Below, piece by piece: positions 8,667 through 16,450 of a stretch of 56,535 nucleotides of DNA; the stretch's first letter is position 1; each line of letters opens with the position of its first letter. Both the position numbers and the translations under genes were made by a program. The DNA comes from an uncultured Clostridia bacterium (GTDB taxonomy: Bacteria > Bacillota > Clostridia > UBA1381), in contig CAKSRS010000006.1 of NCBI GenBank assembly GCA_934487205.1, forward strand, positions 1 through 56,535, written 5' to 3'. A model generated the notes under the pieces. That model made no database searches. It saw only the letters and a list, made by a program, of their open reading frames with translations, and was not told where the DNA came from.

Positions 8667-9410
8667 CTATATCATAATCCTGTTCAAAATCAAATCATCT
8701 TTAAAATTATCGTCAAAATAAGCCAGCACGGCATTGTCATAACTTTTTCCGCCGACGATGGCGTTATCAAGCTTAATTCCCATTGCCGTTCCCGTTTTCC
8801 CAAGCGCCGTATACGGAATTACGCGGATATCCTTCATATCCGCCCATTCCTGCGCCGCCGATATGCAAAATCCATTTCCGAAAAGCTGTTTAAATACCGC
8901 ATCTCCCGCCAACATCACGGGGGCGCCGTTGTAATTCATCATATTTCCGCTGTCATAAAACCCGTTTAATGTCACGGATTTTCCGCGATATGTAAGCGTC
9001 GCCGCTTTGTAAGTTGCAGACGCGGATTTTTTTACAAAATCAATCACAAAATAAATCGGCACAAGCAGCAAAATACATACGTATGATTTCATATTAAAAA
9101 AGCTTATCGCGCCGGACAATATAAACGCTGACGCAAGCAGCGCAATTCCGCCGCGCACCGTTTCCGCCGGGCGGCACGGGTACAGCACAATGAACGCCAT
9201 TATAAATGCCGCGGCAAACCTCGCCGGCGGCATGCAGAGTATTCGGAAATAAGGGACAAAAGCAAATAAGCTCTGCACGCCTCCCATGCAAGCGGATAAT
9301 AAAAGCCGCAGAACAGGGATTTTTCGCGATGACAGTCGCAGCAATATTATAAGTATTCCCGCGTCGAACAGGAAATTTGTCAAAAAAAGAACATCGGCAT
9401 AAACCGTCAT
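8667..9410 (-). CDS. spoIIGA: Sigma-E processing peptidase SpoIIGA
   Basis: Membrane-embedded aspartic protease that removes the pro-sequence of sigma-E in the mother cell. The protein has 247 residues. The N-terminal half has about five membrane segments beginning MTVYADVLFLTNFLFD, as in Bacillus SpoIIGA. The C-terminal half has the retropepsin-like signature FYDSGN with the predicted catalytic Asp153. It is shorter than the B. subtilis protein (309), with the trimming at the C-terminal side. ATG at 9410 follows AAAAGGGGA. It heads the spoIIGA-sigE-spoVAC unit and is preceded by a Spo0A-type promoter. Confidence 0.93.
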   Translation of the reverse strand: MTVYADVLFLTNFLFDAGILIILLRLSSRKIPVLRLLLSACMGGVQSLFAFVPYFRILCMPPARFAAAFIMAFIVLYPCRPAETVRGGIALLASAFILSGAISFFNMKSYVCILLLVPIYFVIDFVKKSASATYKAATLTYRGKSVTLNGFYDSGNMMNYNGAPVMLAGDAVFKQLFGNGFCISAAQEWADMKDIRVIPYTALGKTGTAMGIKLDNAIVGGKSYDNAVLAYFDDNFKDDLILNRIMI

Positions 9411-9444
9411 AGGTCATTCCCCTTTTGTCGTAGGCTATGCTTGT

Positions 9445-9511
9445 ATTATATCAAATAACAAACGATTATCTTGTCAAAAACTGTTGTAGTTTTTTGACAA
9501 GTGTTCGACAA
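9445..9511 (-). promoter_or_regulatory. spoIIG-type promoter with Spo0A boxes
   Basis: Reading the minus strand: TTGTCGAA (9511-9504, perfect 0A box), TTGTCAAA (9500-9493), then TTTGACAA (9478-9471, a box in the opposite orientation). The last overlaps a perfect -35 TTGACA (9477-9472), followed by TATAAT (9450-9445). The spacer is 21 bp rather than 17. The B. subtilis spoIIG promoter is known for the same oddity (a 22-bp spacer rescued by Spo0A~P), so direct Spo0A control is likely. Confidence 0.82.
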
Positions 9512-9530
9512 AATATATTTGTTTTATCTA

Positions 9531-9559
9531 TTGAAAAATATGAATTTTTACTGTATAAT
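9531..9559 (+). promoter_or_regulatory. Sigma-A promoter for yqhQ-prmC
   Basis: TTGAAA (9531-9536), 17-bp spacer, TATAAT (9554-9559), 20 bp upstream of the yqhQ start. It is back to back with the spoIIG promoter; the 0A boxes end 20 bp before this -35 and could influence it. Confidence 0.75.
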
Positions 9560-9579
9560 ATAATTGAGGTGAATTGTAT

Positions 9580-10569
9580 ATGTCAAAAGAACAGCATATT
9601 ACTTCAATAGGCGGTCAGGCGGTTATTGAAGGCGTAATGATGAGAGGGCCTTATAAAACGGCGGTAGCCGTACGCAAGGCAGATAAGGAAATCGAGTGCA
9701 AAGTCGATGATAACGGCACAAAAAAACACACTGCTTTTTTTCGTCTGCCGATTATCCGCGGCTGTGTTAATTTTATAGAAAGTCTTGTTATCGGAATGAA
9801 GGCACTGATGTTTTCGGCAAATTTTATGGACGTCGAAGATGATGAGCCGTCGGAGAGCAAATTTGAAAAGTGGCTCGAAGATAAGCTCGGTGACAAAATT
9901 AAGGACGTTGTCATTTATTTTTCAATCGCATTATCACTTGTGCTGTCGGTTGGACTTTTTATACTCCTTCCGACGGCAATAACGCAAGGGCTGCAATGGC
10001 TGCTCGGCAAAATCGGTCTTGAGACCGTCGCAAAAACCGGTACGTTTATAAGCATATGCGAAGGCGTTGTTAAAATGGCGATTTTCCTTACATACATGTA
10101 TCTTGTATCAAAAATGGAAGATATACGCCGCGTATTCGAATATCACGGCGCAGAACACAAAACAATTGCATGCTATGAGGCGGGCGACGAGCTGACGGTG
10201 GAAAACGTAAAAAAATACACGCGTTTTCACCCGAGATGCGGAACGAGCTTTTTACTTTTCGTAATGATTGTGAGTATAATTTTGTACGCACTTCTGCCGA
10301 AATTCAGCGGCGAGGAATACAATGCCGTACAGCGACTCCTGCTGCGTATGGGAACGCGGCTTTTGCTGCTCCCCGTCGTTGCCGGAATTTCGTACGAAAT
10401 AATCAAGCTTGCGGGCCGCAGCAAAAATGCATGCGTCAAGCTTTTAACCAAACCGGGATTATGGCTGCAGCGTCTTACCACGCGCGAACCGGACGACACA
10501 CAGATTGAAGTTGCCATAAAATCAATCGAGGCGGTTATTCCCGAGGACAAGGACGCTGACAAATGGTAA
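9580..10569 (+). CDS. yqhQ: DUF1385 family membrane protein (YqhQ)
   Basis: 329 residues, recognised by the conserved start SIGGQAVIEGVMMRGP and the central EYHGAEHKTIACYEAG and RFHPRCGTSF motifs of DUF1385/YqhQ. About four membrane helices follow in two pairs (near residues 112-150 and 160-180, then 225-275). The molecular role is not established. The His/Cys motifs flanked by helices suggest a metal site at the membrane; that is inference. ATG at 9580 is favoured over a TTG two codons earlier by the spacing to GAGGTG. It overlaps prmC by 7 bp, the common clostridial arrangement upstream of prfA, although no prfA follows here. Confidence 0.88.
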   Translation: MSKEQHITSIGGQAVIEGVMMRGPYKTAVAVRKADKEIECKVDDNGTKKHTAFFRLPIIRGCVNFIESLVIGMKALMFSANFMDVEDDEPSESKFEKWLEDKLGDKIKDVVIYFSIALSLVLSVGLFILLPTAITQGLQWLLGKIGLETVAKTGTFISICEGVVKMAIFLTYMYLVSKMEDIRRVFEYHGAEHKTIACYEAGDELTVENVKKYTRFHPRCGTSFLLFVMIVSIILYALLPKFSGEEYNAVQRLLLRMGTRLLLLPVVAGISYEIIKLAGRSKNACVKLLTKPGLWLQRLTTREPDDTQIEVAIKSIEAVIPEDKDADKW

Positions 10570-11405
10570 TACGTGAAAAACTAAAGGAAATGATTGGTGT
10601 TCTGCGGCAATACGGCAGCGATAACGCCGTATTCGAAGCGCATCAGCTTATGCGGTTTGCCACGAATTTTTCCGCAACCGATTTGGTAATACATCATTCA
10701 GACAAGCTGACAGACGAAATGCAGAAAAAAATCGACGCATTGATTAAACGCAGAACAGGCGGCGAACCGCTGCAATACATACTCGGTACACAGGAATTTA
10801 TGTCGCTTGAATTTTACGTCAACCGCTCGGTGCTGATACCGCGCGCCGATACGGAAACGCTTACGGAATATGTGCTTGATGCAATGCGCGGCAAAGGATT
10901 TATGCTGCTTGATATCGGCACCGGAACGGGTTGTATTCCCCTCAGCATAGCGCATTATAACAGCCGTGCATATGTGCGTGGCGTGGATATCAGCGATGCC
11001 GCGATTGAGATTGCCGAAAAAAACTGCGAACATCTTGGGTTGTCTGCGCGCGCAACATTTGAAAAGCTTGATATTCTATCGCAGATGCCGTGCGGCAAAT
11101 ATGATATTATTACATCAAATCCGCCGTATATCGAGCATAACGTAATTGAAACGCTGCAAACGGAAGTCCGTGATTTCGAGCCGCGGCTTGCACTGGACGG
11201 CGGCGCGGACGGGTTGACATTTTATCGGCACATATGCAAAATTGCGCCGGAACTGTTAAACCGCGACGGTTTGCTGGTCTTTGAAATCGGATATAATCAA
11301 GGCGGCGCCGTCTCGGATATGATGAAAAAAGATTTTGACGAAGTAAAAATAATAAAAGATTTATGTGGCAACGACCGCGTTGTTACCGGAAAAAAGAAAC
11401 AATGA
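10563..11405 (+). CDS. prmC: Peptide chain release factor N5-glutamine methyltransferase
   Basis: Methylates the GGQ glutamine of release factors RF1/RF2. The 280-residue protein has an N-terminal helical domain (about 1-75), then a class I SAM-dependent fold: LDIGTGTGCIPLSIA (SAM motif I), VRGVDISDAAIEIAEKN, and the catalytic SNPPYIEHN that binds the target glutamine amide. The ATG overlaps the yqhQ stop, implying translational coupling. prmC usually precedes or follows prfA; here it is followed directly by a terminator, so its release factor substrates are encoded elsewhere. Confidence 0.95.
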   Translation: MVIREKLKEMIGVLRQYGSDNAVFEAHQLMRFATNFSATDLVIHHSDKLTDEMQKKIDALIKRRTGGEPLQYILGTQEFMSLEFYVNRSVLIPRADTETLTEYVLDAMRGKGFMLLDIGTGTGCIPLSIAHYNSRAYVRGVDISDAAIEIAEKNCEHLGLSARATFEKLDILSQMPCGKYDIITSNPPYIEHNVIETLQTEVRDFEPRLALDGGADGLTFYRHICKIAPELLNRDGLLVFEIGYNQGGAVSDMMKKDFDEVKIIKDLCGNDRVVTGKKKQ

Positions 11406-11415
11406 AAAGCAATTT

Positions 11416-11457
11416 GACCCCCAAAAGTCGGAAAATGCGACAATCGGGGGTCTTTTT
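11416..11457 (+). terminator. Terminator after prmC
   Basis: GACCCCC (11416-11422)/GGGGGTC (11446-11452) outer stem with an inner GTCG/CGAC stem, followed by TTTTT. A strong intrinsic terminator on the plus strand. Confidence 0.85.
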
Positions 11458-11466
11458 AGTATCTTC

Positions 11467-12300
11467 TTAAATAACTTTGACACATTGTCCCGCCGGGACT
11501 TTTATCAGCTTTTCGCCCGTTACGGGATATTTACTCATCTGTCGCAAAAACCACACGTCGGTCGCTGTCGGGTTTTGCACAAAACTCGCATCAGCGCTGA
11601 ATACAAGCGATTTGTATGCTTTTATGTATTCGTAAATTTCAATATTTGTCGCATACCATATATCGCTGTGCCCCGACGCTTTTTGTGCAAATTTTTCAAT
11701 TAAATCCCAATTTTTATCATTTTCAAACTCATAGCTGTGTCCCCACAAATAAAACATTGACTGACGCCAATCATCATTTATGTTCAGGAATTTTTCCAAA
11801 AGCTCGAACAGCTTTTCATCTGTATGCTTGCAGGTTGGATTCAGAGCAAGCCAATTTTTCGGCATTGCAAAATCATGTGTAGCATTTGTCGTACGGGAAT
11901 ATGCAATTCCCGCAGCATTCAGCGTCAAAAACATTTCCTCGTTCCATGTACCGTACGGATACGCCATTCCGCGCACAATTTTCCCCGTTTCCTTTTCAAA
12001 AAACTCCCGGTCATTTAATGTTTCCCGGACAGCAAGCGCTGTCGGCTGCTGTTCCATAAATGCGTGATGCTCACCGTGTACCGCAAGCTCATGCCCGCCT
12101 TCCTCATATGCGCAAATCAACTTTTTCAAATATTCCAAGCCTACTGCACTTTTATAATTACACGAATTCAAATTGAATGTACATTTTAAGCCGTATTTGT
12201 TCAGAATTTCCACCAGCTTAAAATCCGCCGGGTTGCCGTCATCATAGCTCAGCGTCAGAACCTTTGCCGCGCCTTCCGGAAATCGCATATAAATATTCAT
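11467..12300 (-). CDS. Polysaccharide deacetylase family protein
   Basis: 277 residues with a NodB-homology fold: TLSYDDG near residues 16-22 (the catalytic and metal Asp pair), the metal-binding H75xxxH79 in LAVHGEHHAF, and RGMAYPYGTWNE (motif 3, RxPYG-like). No signal peptide is visible, so it appears cytosolic, unlike peptidoglycan deacetylases that need export. The substrate is unknown; sugar or amide deacetylation is likely from the family. ATG at 12300 has GGAGG. It is second in a two-gene unit, 15 bp after a lactonase-type beta-propeller gene. Confidence 0.82.
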   Translation of the reverse strand: MNIYMRFPEGAAKVLTLSYDDGNPADFKLVEILNKYGLKCTFNLNSCNYKSAVGLEYLKKLICAYEEGGHELAVHGEHHAFMEQQPTALAVRETLNDREFFEKETGKIVRGMAYPYGTWNEEMFLTLNAAGIAYSRTTNATHDFAMPKNWLALNPTCKHTDEKLFELLEKFLNINDDWRQSMFYLWGHSYEFENDKNWDLIEKFAQKASGHSDIWYATNIEIYEYIKAYKSLVFSADASFVQNPTATDVWFLRQMSKYPVTGEKLIKVPAGQCVKVI

Positions 12301-12315
12301 TGTGTATATCCTCCT

Positions 12316-13254
12316 TTAAATACATAAAACTCCGATAGGCGTCGGCATGGAAATTTCGTGTACAAGTTCCCCCGTTTCGCGCGACACAAATGTGACATTA
12401 TCGGATTTTTCATTTGTAAGAATTATCATATTTTCGGTAACCCACATATCACGCGGGCCGTTTCCGTAAGCCGAATAGGTACGCAGAAGTGACAAATGAC
12501 CGTCATAGATAAGTTCCGTCACGGTATCGTCGCCGCGGTGCGAAACAAAAATATTATTGCCGATCACACGTATCGCCGCGGCGGTATTATTTTCAGATTT
12601 TGCGAGCGGTCCGGTCGTTTCGATAAGGGTTAATTTTCCGTCGGAATATTTCAAAACAGAAACCGTCGACGCCAGTTCATTAACGCAAAACACTGTTTTT
12701 CCGTCCTCATGAAACGCAAGATGGCGCGGTCCGTGTCCCGCCGGGATATCATTAGTCGATATCACATTCAAATCTTTATCGTAAACAAAAATTTTGTCTA
12801 TGCCTAAATCGGTGACAAAAATGTATTTCCCGTCCGGCGAAGGTGATACATAATGTGTATGCGGCATGTCCTGGCGGGGCTGATTTACTCCCTTTCCTTT
12901 GTGCACATCAAGGATATCCGGCATTTTTATAACGCTGCCTGAAAGATAATTCACGCAGTAAATAGCGCCGTCCGCCTCGGTTATGTGACAAGCCACAACG
13001 CCCTTTGTACTTTGCGGCTCTGTCGGATTTGCAAGTTTTCCGTCCGCACCGATATTATATGATATCACGCCGCTTGCATCATCTTTAAAAGGTTGGCGCA
13101 GTATAACATGTAACTTGTTATTCGCACCTTCGACAGCGTACATCGGCATCGGACAGCTATATACTTTTTCAAAAACAGGCGCAGATTTTCCGTCAAAATA
13201 ATAATGATAAATTCCTCCATTATCGGAACATGCCGAAAAATACAGATTATTCAT
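12316..13254 (-). CDS. Lactonase family protein (6-phosphogluconolactonase-like beta-propeller)
   Basis: 312 residues with the repeated strands of a seven-bladed propeller. The family core is PHTHYVSPSPDGKYIFVTDLGIDKIFVYD, then GHGPRHLAFHEDGKTVFCVNELASTVSV and GNGPRDMWVTENMIILTNEKSDNV. This is the YbhE/Pgl type, some members of which hydrolyse 6-phosphogluconolactone. The family covers other sugar lactones too, so the exact substrate is open. ATG at 13254 follows GGAG. A good promoter and a short hairpin leader lie upstream, and the deacetylase gene follows within 15 bp. Confidence 0.8.
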   Translation of the reverse strand: MNNLYFSACSDNGGIYHYYFDGKSAPVFEKVYSCPMPMYAVEGANNKLHVILRQPFKDDASGVISYNIGADGKLANPTEPQSTKGVVACHITEADGAIYCVNYLSGSVIKMPDILDVHKGKGVNQPRQDMPHTHYVSPSPDGKYIFVTDLGIDKIFVYDKDLNVISTNDIPAGHGPRHLAFHEDGKTVFCVNELASTVSVLKYSDGKLTLIETTGPLAKSENNTAAAIRVIGNNIFVSHRGDDTVTELIYDGHLSLLRTYSAYGNGPRDMWVTENMIILTNEKSDNVTFVSRETGELVHEISMPTPIGVLCI

Positions 13255-13302
13255 ACAAAACTCCGTTCCGCCGTTTTTACGGCATTTTTATATTCTGTAC
13301 TG

Positions 13303-13331
13303 ATTATACACCAAAATTTTCCGTATTGCAA
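13303..13331 (-). promoter_or_regulatory. Sigma-A promoter for lactonase-deacetylase unit
   Basis: Minus-strand TTGCAA (13331-13326), 17-bp spacer, TATAAT (13308-13303). Downstream in the leader lies a small hairpin, GCCGT/ACGGC with a TTTT or AAAA loop. Confidence 0.72.
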
Positions 13332-13460
13332 TATTTTTGATTAAAAATCCGGTATTATCGCGGCACAATATGCAATTAATTTCTATACACGAAAAATTTT
13401 AGCTCAGTTTGTTTATTCCAAAGCTGTTTTCTCCCTAAACCGGGTGTACGAAAACACCAA

Positions 13461-13503
13461 AAAGCAGCAGTTAAAAAGTCAATTAACTTTTTAACTGCCG
13501 CTT
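13461..13503 (-). terminator. Terminator after rpmA
   Basis: Long stem AAAGC-GCAGTTAAAAAGT (13461-13479) with its complement at 13485-13503 and one mismatch. On the minus strand it is followed by TTTTTGG. It lies 28 bp after the rpmA stop. The rest of 13332-13460 shows no gene. Confidence 0.88.
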
Positions 13504-13530
13504 TAATTACATTATTATGCGGTCAAAAAC

Positions 13531-13785
13531 TTATGCAGAATATACGCTGCACTGCTTTTTATCCTTGCCTTTTCTCTCGAACTTAACCTTGCCGTCAACC
13601 AACGCGAACAATGTATCGTCACTGCCGATACCAACGTTGTTACCCGGGTGGATTTTTGTTCCTCTTTGTCTTACGAGAATGTTACCTGCAAGTACAAACT
13701 GACCGTCTGCTCTTTTTACACCAAGACGTTTACTCTCGCTATCGCGACCGTTCTTGGTGGAACCCATACCTTTTTTATGAGCCAT
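13531..13785 (-). CDS. rpmA: 50S ribosomal protein bL27
   Basis: 84-residue L27, which lines the peptidyl transferase/tRNA path. The sequence AHKKGMGSTKNGRDSESKRLGVKRADGQ and ILVRQRGTKIHPGNNVGIG are diagnostic. It begins directly MAHKKG and therefore lacks the N-terminal extension (FF-containing, cleaved by the Prp protease) typical of many Firmicute L27 proteins. In keeping with this, no prp/ysxB gene lies between rplU and rpmA (40-bp gap). ATG at 13785 has GAGGTG. It is not followed by obgE, which often follows in this operon; a strong terminator ends the unit. Confidence 0.97.
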   Translation of the reverse strand: MAHKKGMGSTKNGRDSESKRLGVKRADGQFVLAGNILVRQRGTKIHPGNNVGIGSDDTLFALVDGKVKFERKGKDKKQCSVYSA

Positions 13786-13825
13786 TTAAAACACCTCAGC
13801 TTTCATTTTCGATTTAACATGCTGA

Positions 13826-14137
13826 TTAAGCATTGATTGATTCAACAACAATCTTTGTATAAGGCTGTCTGTGACCTTTTTTAGAACGTTCGTTCTTTTT
13901 TCTCTTCATTTTGAAGACATAAATCTTTTTAGCCTTACCCTGTTTAGCAACCTTAGCGGTTACTGTCGCACCCTCAACTGTCGGCGCGCCCACTGTCATC
14001 TTTTCACCGTCAGCAACTGCAAGAACCTTATCAAAGGTAACTGTTTCGCCCTCAGCCGTTTCAAGCTTTTCAACGAATACAACGCTGCCTTCTTCAACCT
14101 TGTACTGCTTTCCGCCGGTTTCAAAAATTGCGTACAT
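13826..14137 (-). CDS. rplU: 50S ribosomal protein bL21
   Basis: 103-residue L21, a 23S rRNA-binding protein of the large subunit. The start MYAIFETGGKQYKVEEG and the basic tail (KKIYVFKMKRKKNERSKKGHRQPYTKI) are standard. ATG at 14137 follows AAGGAGGTG. It is the first gene of the rplU-rpmA unit, read from a near-perfect promoter with an approximately 80-nt structured leader. Confidence 0.98.
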   Translation of the reverse strand: MYAIFETGGKQYKVEEGSVVFVEKLETAEGETVTFDKVLAVADGEKMTVGAPTVEGATVTAKVAKQGKAKKIYVFKMKRKKNERSKKGHRQPYTKIVVESINA

Positions 14138-14139
14138 TC

Positions 14140-14222
14140 CGATACACCTCCTTATTAATATGAAGTCACGCTGATGCCGGTACCGTATACGGATTTATAA
14201 CCATGCACTCATGCGGATACTT
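14140..14222 (-). promoter_or_regulatory. rplU 5' leader, possible L21 leader element
   Basis: The transcript from the upstream promoter has about 80 nt before rplU. It contains a perfect 10-base palindrome CCGTATACGG and a further CATG/CATG dyad. Autoregulatory L21 leaders are known in Firmicutes; position and hairpins fit, but I cannot confirm the covariation model by eye. Confidence 0.35.
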
Positions 14223-14226
14223 ATAT

Positions 14227-14255
14227 ATTATAGCATGTACCAAAGTATTTGTCAA
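14227..14255 (-). promoter_or_regulatory. Sigma-A promoter for rplU-rpmA
   Basis: Perfect consensus hexamers on the minus strand: TTGACA (14255-14250), 17-bp spacer, TATAAT (14232-14227), fitting a highly expressed ribosomal protein unit. Confidence 0.88.
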
Positions 14256-14262
14256 CACTTTT

Positions 14263-15114
14263 TTACAATTTTGACAGATAAAGTTTTTTCATCACGGCGG
14301 CGTCCTCCGCTTGCGTTCCGCTCGACTCGCATATTATGGTCGGCGCAATACTGCGCTCCGCCAAAATCTCCGCTACAGGCTCAAAATCGGGTCCGTATAC
14401 AGTATCCTCAAAAGTCAGATGCTTTTTTTCGCCGCCTTTTGTGTATTCGATTTTACTGAAATGGCTGTGAAAACAGTTTAATCTGTCTCTGCCAAGCTTA
14501 TTTTCGATGGCGTCAAATATAATCTGAAAATCATTTTTTTCTTTAAATGCACCCAAAGTCCTCGCATTCAAATGTCCGAAATCTATGCACGGCAAAAAGC
14601 TTTCGTCCAAGGCGCACAGCTCCATAACTTCGTTCAAATCGCCGAGCTGATTGATTTTTCCCATCGTTTCTATACACAGGCGCACATTCTCAAAACCGTT
14701 TTCCAACATAGCCGAACGCGCAATACGCAATGTTTTTTTAGCATACTCCAGTGCCTGTTCGCGCGTAAGTTTACAAAGCGCACCACAATGCACAACGACT
14801 CTGTCGCCTTCAAAATATTTCACCAGTTGGGACGACTGCAAAATATAATTCACACTTCCCATGCGTTTTTCGTCATCTTCCGTTGCAAGATTTATATAAT
14901 ACGGCGAGTGAACACTTAGCACTATATTGTTTTCTTTCGCCTGTGCCGCAATTTTGCGTGCCGTCGCCTCGCCGCAGCGCACGCCGTTTCCGCATTGGTA
15001 TTCATATGCGTCCAAATCCCTGCCCCTAAGCCATCTCGGCATTTCCTCCGACGCTTTATGTCCTTCCGCATAAAAGCTGTCGCTGTTGCCCGCGGCTCCG
15101 AATTTTGCCTTCAT
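14263..15114 (-). CDS. TIM-barrel protein of the endonuclease IV / sugar isomerase superfamily
   Basis: 283 residues with an alpha/beta barrel whose metal ligands line up with endonuclease IV: His69 (LSVHSPYYINL), His109 (VVHCGA), Glu149 (CIETMG), Asp178/His181 (IDFGHLNA), His216 or His218 (CFHSHFS), His232 and Glu263 (ICESSG). The Asp two before the last His in EndoIV (D-x-H) is not present, so the zinc cluster may differ. It may be an AP endonuclease relative or a sugar-phosphate isomerase; I cannot decide. ATG at 15114 follows GAAAGGAAG. It is last in yqeG-aroE-aroK-this gene, 14 bp after aroK. Confidence 0.72.
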   Translation of the reverse strand: MKAKFGAAGNSDSFYAEGHKASEEMPRWLRGRDLDAYEYQCGNGVRCGEATARKIAAQAKENNIVLSVHSPYYINLATEDDEKRMGSVNYILQSSQLVKYFEGDRVVVHCGALCKLTREQALEYAKKTLRIARSAMLENGFENVRLCIETMGKINQLGDLNEVMELCALDESFLPCIDFGHLNARTLGAFKEKNDFQIIFDAIENKLGRDRLNCFHSHFSKIEYTKGGEKKHLTFEDTVYGPDFEPVAEILAERSIAPTIICESSGTQAEDAAVMKKLYLSKL

Positions 15115-15128
15115 ATATCATCTTCCTT

Positions 15129-15635
15129 TCATCGGTGAAAATTGCGAAGTTTTTCCGCTATTTCTTCCGCTACCGCTTCTGCGTTTTTTTCCATCGTAAT
15201 TTTTACCTTAAAATCACACAAATCATAGTATTTGCGCCGTTCTTCAAAGCGTTCCCACAGCTTGTCCGCACCGCCCGCCGACAGCGGTCTCGCGCTGTCG
15301 CCGCCACCCAGGCGCGCGTTAATAACATTCCTGTCCGGTTCAAGATTAATCACCGTACCGTTTTCCGATAAAACCGCAATATTTTTTGTGTTAAGCACCG
15401 CGCCGCCGCCCGTCGCTATAACGGCATTATCATTCTGCGCCGCAATATTGATTATTTCCGTTTCGATACGCCTAAATTCCGGCTCGCCTTTTTTCTCGAA
15501 TATATCCGATATTTTCCCGTACTTGTTTTCTATCATTTCATCGGTATCCAAAAAAATCATATTAAGATTTTTGGCAAGAATTTTTCCGACAGTTGTCTTT
15601 CCCGACGCCATAAACCCCGTCAGCACAATATTCAT
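15129..15635 (-). CDS. aroK: Shikimate kinase
   Basis: Phosphorylates shikimate at the 3-hydroxyl with ATP. The 168-residue protein shows the Walker A loop GFMASGKTT (residues 7-15), the shikimate-binding FLDTDEMIE, FRRIETEI and TGGGAVL loops, and the lid Arg in the ARPLSAGG segment. ATG at 15635 overlaps the aroE stop by 4 bp (coupled translation). Together with aroE and the separate aroF-pheA operon it supplies the shikimate pathway; 3-dehydroquinate dehydratase is missing from this window. Confidence 0.95.
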   Translation of the reverse strand: MNIVLTGFMASGKTTVGKILAKNLNMIFLDTDEMIENKYGKISDIFEKKGEPEFRRIETEIINIAAQNDNAVIATGGGAVLNTKNIAVLSENGTVINLEPDRNVINARLGGGDSARPLSAGGADKLWERFEERRKYYDLCDFKVKITMEKNAEAVAEEIAEKLRNFHR

Positions 15636-16450
15636 ATCCCGAACACCTCCGAAAAAATCTTATCCGCCGTATTTTCATTAAGCTTAATTCCGGTGAACAA
15701 TTCATACGCCAGTATTCCCTGATAAATCAGCATGCCAAGTCCGTTTACCGTTTTCGCACCTACAGATTTTGCCTGTCTTAAAAACTGTGTTTCCGGTGGA
15801 TTGTAAATCATGTCCACCGCGGCGGATTTTTCGTCTATCACCGATAAATCATGCATCGGCGATAATCCTTTATTTTTCCCCATTCCCAAAGTCGTGCAAT
15901 TAATTGCTATGTCATAATGCGGAATCGTTATTTCCGTTTCAATGTTCTTGCCGCAAAACTTGCGTGTTCGCTCCGCCGCCGAGAGCGCGTGTTCGCGGCT
16001 TCGGTTTATTACCGTAACCGATTTCGCATCACGCGACGCAAGATACATTATCACGGGCTGCGCGGCTCCGCCGGCACCGTAAATCAGGATATCCGCCCCC
16101 GCCGGATTTATGCCCGCATGCAAAAGAGACATATAAAACCCGCGCGCATCTGTATTATAGCCGTATAATTTTCCGTTTCGGTTTACAACCGTATTCACTG
16201 CGCCGAATTTTTGCGCATCTTCCAAGATTTCGTCCAAATACTGCATTATCGCCTGTTTATGCGGTGCTGTTACATTGAACCCGGCATAGTTTTCCCTTTT
16301 CAGCATATCAACAGCATCGCCTAAATCCTCCGGCAAAACCTCAATCGCGCCGTAATCATAGTCCGCGCCGACCACCTTCGATATGTAATTATGCATGGCG
16401 GGCGAATGGCTGTGCGCCACCGGACTGCCTATTATTGCAAGTTTTTTCAT
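15632..16450 (-). CDS. aroE: Shikimate dehydrogenase
   Basis: NADPH-dependent reduction of 3-dehydroshikimate. 272 residues. The substrate-binding N-terminal domain has the SHSPAMHN motif, the catalytic Lys in NVTAPHKQAI, and NTVVNRNGKLYGYNTDARGF. The Rossmann motif reads GAGGAAQPV and the C-terminal motif is GLGMLIYQG. ATG at 16450 overlaps the yqeG stop by 4 bp. It is part of a yqeG-aroE-aroK-TIM barrel unit. Confidence 0.96.
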   Translation of the reverse strand: MKKLAIIGSPVAHSHSPAMHNYISKVVGADYDYGAIEVLPEDLGDAVDMLKRENYAGFNVTAPHKQAIMQYLDEILEDAQKFGAVNTVVNRNGKLYGYNTDARGFYMSLLHAGINPAGADILIYGAGGAAQPVIMYLASRDAKSVTVINRSREHALSAAERTRKFCGKNIETEITIPHYDIAINCTTLGMGKNKGLSPMHDLSVIDEKSAAVDMIYNPPETQFLRQAKSVGAKTVNGLGMLIYQGILAYELFTGIKLNENTADKIFSEVFGI

